Assembly (NCBI GenBank): GCA_905220665.1
Contig: CAJNAR010000151.1
Span: 372,001-436,000, forward strand
Reading direction: 5' to 3'
Source: Albugo candida
Taxonomy: Eukaryota; Oomycota; Peronosporomycetes; Albuginales; Albuginaceae
DNA: 64,000 nucleotides
Each line of letters begins with the position of its first letter. Position 1 is the stretch's first letter. A model generated the notes under the pieces. The model was given only the letters and a program-made list of their open reading frames with translations. It ran no database searches and had not been told where the DNA came from. The position numbers and the translations under genes were made by a program. Positions 60,996-64,000 of this stretch are shown piece after piece.

Positions 60996-63077
60996 TGCGA
61001 CTGCTGCTCTCCAACGTGAGTTATGCTTTGGTTGATTGATTGAAAACGCTATCAGCGACGATGTACTTTTGTTATTTTTCTGCTTGGCGACGTTTTGTCT
61101 CTTCATAGTGTTGCGTACGATTGTTCACATTTTGCTGAATCCACTTTGCAGATACATTACGACTTTCGGTCCTATGAGCGGATCATCTCACTTGTGGAAT
61201 GTATTGACCTTGTACGATAATGAGAATTGCTATTTTCACCCAAACCGATCTGATAATACTGGAGAGCATTTGTTTTCTGGAAGCAAGTAAACTAGTCAAC
61301 CAGAAGGATAATCCAAACTACGATTAACGGAGGAGTACTCCAACCTTATCGAAATTAAGAGCTACATCACAATACTTTTGATTTACAGCTCACTACATCC
61401 CGTGCCTTATACCATCTTTGAGCTGGAACAGTGTGGTTGTATTGACTTATATCCTTAGTGGGGGCTTGGACGTTCATATATCTTACGGGAAAGAACCAGC
61501 CTAACAGCCGTCCATTGTGGTTGGGCGCAATCTGGAAGCCTCTCAGCTGATTATGGCTATATGTGGATTGACGCATCGTCTAACATATAACATGCGCATG
61601 TAACCAAGAGCGAGATTAATGTATCCGCACGATGCGTGGAGCACCTATCTCATGGCGGCTTGTCTAGAGTACGTTATGGCGTCTATTGCACCAGGGTGCT
61701 GCATCTCATTCGGTCAATGAGCTTTCTTTTCTCCTCGTTATAAAATATGATCTTCGTCAACGGCTAATCGCGCTATGTATCTCCTTCTCAAGTGGCAGCA
61801 GCCTGGAAGACAGATGAAACTGCGGATCTAAAGTCGTGATGCAGCCATACCGCTCCAACCCATTATATATTTGTTTCTTCATAATTATCCTGAGAAGGCC
61901 AATGTGATGACTTTTGCCGATCTGGGAGGTCTCCATGCGGTTTTCGAGAGACGGGATCGTAGACTCCCACATCAAATGGTCTAGCACTTGTGCCTGGTTG
62001 AAGCCAAGTTGAAGACCACATATCGATTTCGTACGCTCCAATTGCAGGGTTTCCACATTATAGGATTGACTTGGAACTCTATTTAACCATATCCGTTGGA
62101 TGCAGTTCTTCATGGCTGTATCTTGATAGCTGAAGCAAACGATTCCCGAAACGTCCAGTATGGCTTGTCCACAAACACGCCAACATTGCACCAAACACGT
62201 ACCATACTCTGATTACAAGCAACAGCTTTAGAATGCAATACTTGATCGCAGTTGCATGCACTTCGGGCGTCGTTGCAGCAAATTCAGATTTGACATTGTA
62301 ATATTCAAACCATCTTATGCTCCATTCTAAACGCCTATCTCCATCGGCTGATAGAAGGTTTGATCGGCTGTAATGATTCCGTCGGACCATTTTTCCCGTA
62401 ATGAAAAAAAAATATGATCAGGCGAACATGTTCCGAATCGTTTCTGGAAGTCCACTGACGGACAATCGCATCAAGAATCGATTGCTATTGTCAACGAATC
62501 TGTTGGAATTTTCACGTGCATAGTGTTATGCCACAGGCATCACAAAACCATTGTGTGGGCAACCAGTACTTGAGCAGGAGCAACACGGGCACTATCGATA
62601 TCCGTAATGTGACTGAACGGAATGCCCAGATAATCACTGGATACAACGAGAGCAAAGACGACGTACTCGAGGTATATATCACTTGTCCAGGGAGATGTTG
62701 GGGTGTGATAGCTTCAAGTAGCTTATGGACCGCATGTCGCGGGGTACACCTACTTACATGATTGTATTCCTGCGAACCGAAAAGGACATAAGCATAAGTC
62801 GCTCAGCAAAAGATGCAAGCCAGTCAGGATCCTGACTGCGTACAGATAGAAATTCACACATGAGATCAACAGCAATGCCAGAATTGCGTCGTAGGCTACC
62901 GTACAAAGATGGCGCATACTTCGTGTCATCGCATGGTCAGCTCAGTATCGACGCAAATATAGCTTATAACCTTTATTGTCGAGATATTCATCGATCATTG
63001 ATCGTTTTATCACCATTTCCAGCTGCTAGCTCTCCACTGAAGCGACTTTTGCTACTAAGCTCACTTGCTCGATTCTG
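60996..63077. other. Spacer with decayed repeated fragments, no intact gene
   Basis: Contains minus-strand fragments related to 57735-57971 (SYKVNTF near 61200; a 145-codon open frame 61757-62194 and an overlapping one 62079-62390 in another frame). Plus-strand open frames at 62516-62761 and 62860-63081 have no family features. It looks like degraded mobile or duplicated material. Confidence 0.35.
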
Positions 63078-64000
63078 CTAATTAGCCGCATTAACGCTTG
63101 TTGCAACAACTTCACACTTCCACTTTATGATACTTCCTGCACGTAACGGTACAATCTTTTCGCCGTTTCTCAATGAGTAGCTCTCGGGCACCACCCACTC
63201 TTCCTTATTTAGGAATACTATTCGTTCTGGTGGATTCAGAGGTAGACCATAAAATAAACTTGCGTTCTCACAAGCAAAAGACTCCAATAAATCAAGTCTG
63301 CCAATGCTATCAAAAGCTTCCGCATACAGCTCCAAGGCCGCATGAGCGGAGTAGATACCTGCACATCCACAGCTAGATTCCTTCTTACTGCTCACATGAG
63401 GCGCACTGTCGGTGCCAAGAAAGAACTTTTTGCTTCCGGAAGCAAGTACTTCCAAAAGCGCTTTCCGGTGTATCTCTCGTTTCATGACTGGCAAACAATA
63501 CATATGAGGATGAAGACCGCCTTGAAATATCGCATTACGATTATAAAGTAAATGCTGCGGAGTGATTGTGGCCGCTACATTTTCAGATGCATTCATCACA
63601 AAATCAGCTGCTTCTTTGGTTGTGATATGTTCCAGAACCACTTTCAAGGAAGGGAAGTCCGCAATCAATGGAGTCAATACATTTGTTAAGAAAATTGCTT
63701 CCTTGTCAAAAATATCGACAGAGGATTCGGTTACTTCTCCATGAACGAGAAGCGGCATACTCACTTGAACCATTGCCTCAAGCGCTGGGTAGATATTTCT
63801 TACATTAGTAACGCCAGCATCAGAGTTGGTCGTAGCTCCAGCTGGGTACAACTTCACAGCAAATATCTTCTTTGTTGATGCTGCTTTATAGATCTCCTCG
63901 GACGTGGTACGATCCGTCATGTAAAGTGTCATTAGCGGCTGAAAGTGAGGTCTTTGTAGCCTGTCAAGGATGTGTTGAATGCGATCATGATACTCGAGAG
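63078..64000 (-). CDS. pyrC: Dihydroorotase, class II-type, 5' end beyond window
   Basis: Partial: coding continues in frame from 63932 (MTLYMTD) to the window edge ([16 protein letters not shown]...), so the true start and the first HxH metal motif are outside. It converts carbamoyl-aspartate to dihydroorotate in pyrimidine synthesis. Seen: the carboxylated Lys in [14 protein letters not shown], His in LLVHGEV and [35 protein letters not shown], and the Asp of FLGTDSAPH, then the [15 protein letters not shown] block. All ligands in the visible part are present. It is of the single-domain bacterial/plant type, separate from a CAD fusion. Confidence 0.93.
   Translation of the reverse strand, partial: LEYHDRIQHILDRLQRPHFQPLMTLYMTDRTTSEEIYKAASTKKIFAVKLYPAGATTNSDAGVTNVRNIYPALEAMVQVSMPLLVHGEVTESSVDIFDKEAIFLTNVLTPLIADFPSLKVVLEHITTKEAADFVMNASENVAATITPQHLLYNRNAIFQGGLHPHMYCLPVMKREIHRKALLEVLASGSKKFFLGTDSAPHVSSKKESSCGCAGIYSAHAALELYAEAFDSIGRLDLLESFACENASLFYGLPLNPPERIVFLNKEEWVVPESYSLRNGEKIVPLRAGSIIKWKCEVVATSVNAAN

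Overview
This window is eukaryotic, protein-coding DNA, most likely from an oomycete (white-rust/Albugo-like is my best guess, from general knowledge and not from any search). Reasons: genes carry very short GT-AG introns (38-63 nt where I could resolve them); convergent housekeeping genes lie 25-60 bp apart; a stramenopile-style RWP-RK protein is present; a non-LTR retrotransposon fragment carries the reverse-transcriptase-associated zinc-binding tail; and several genes start just downstream of a motif resembling the oomycete initiator/flanking core promoter (CTCATTYYN-A/T-rich). No rRNA, CRISPR or bacterial operon signals were seen, and I did not recognise a tRNA.

Region 1 (1-22.4 kb) is an accessory array. 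It holds five large copies and two or more remnants of a secreted protein family derived from purple/tartrate-resistant acid phosphatase, in which most metal-binding residues are replaced (pseudo-phosphatases). Two copies (5031-6188 +, 16596-17786 -) are open; three carry single frame breaks. They are interleaved with one intact N-myristoyltransferase gene (6908-8185 -) and three decayed NMT fragments, so a phosphatase-like + NMT unit was duplicated repeatedly and the NMT copies rotted. Two paralogous PX + RING-H2 genes (8762-9661 -, 21531-22424 +) sit at the inner right end and outer right end in opposite orientation. Long stretches (9.7-12.2, 12.8-14.4, 17.8-19.4, 20.4-21.5 kb) show no gene.

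Region 2 (22.4-48.8 kb) is a compact housekeeping block: bacterial-type glycyl-tRNA synthetase (3 exons), a short eIF2B-gamma-like protein, fatty acyl-AMP ligase with ACP domain (4 exons), a WDR7-like WD-repeat protein, Golgi pH regulator/GPR89 (5 exons), FAM136A (3 exons), DHHC palmitoyltransferase (5 exons), F-box/C2H2 protein, coiled-coil protein, RWP-RK factor, alpha-tubulin, F-box/JmjC (JMJD6-like) protein, an unresolved small-gene area, a membrane-anchored J-protein, peroxisomal 3-ketoacyl-CoA thiolase with a PTS2 signal (5 exons), and a prolidase-like metallopeptidase.

Region 3 (49-64 kb) is again accessory: a decayed LINE fragment, then three related large secreted proteins (51834-53693 +, 55632-57365 -, 58628-60883 -) built from about five repeated CxxC modules; two end in basic nuclear-localisation-like tails. 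Decayed repeated segments lie between them. The window ends inside a dihydroorotase gene (63078-64000 -, N-terminus off the edge).

The most unusual content is the tandem family of secreted pseudo-phosphatases and the modular CxxC secreted proteins with nuclear-type tails. Both look like lineage-specific, host-interaction candidates, but that role is inference.
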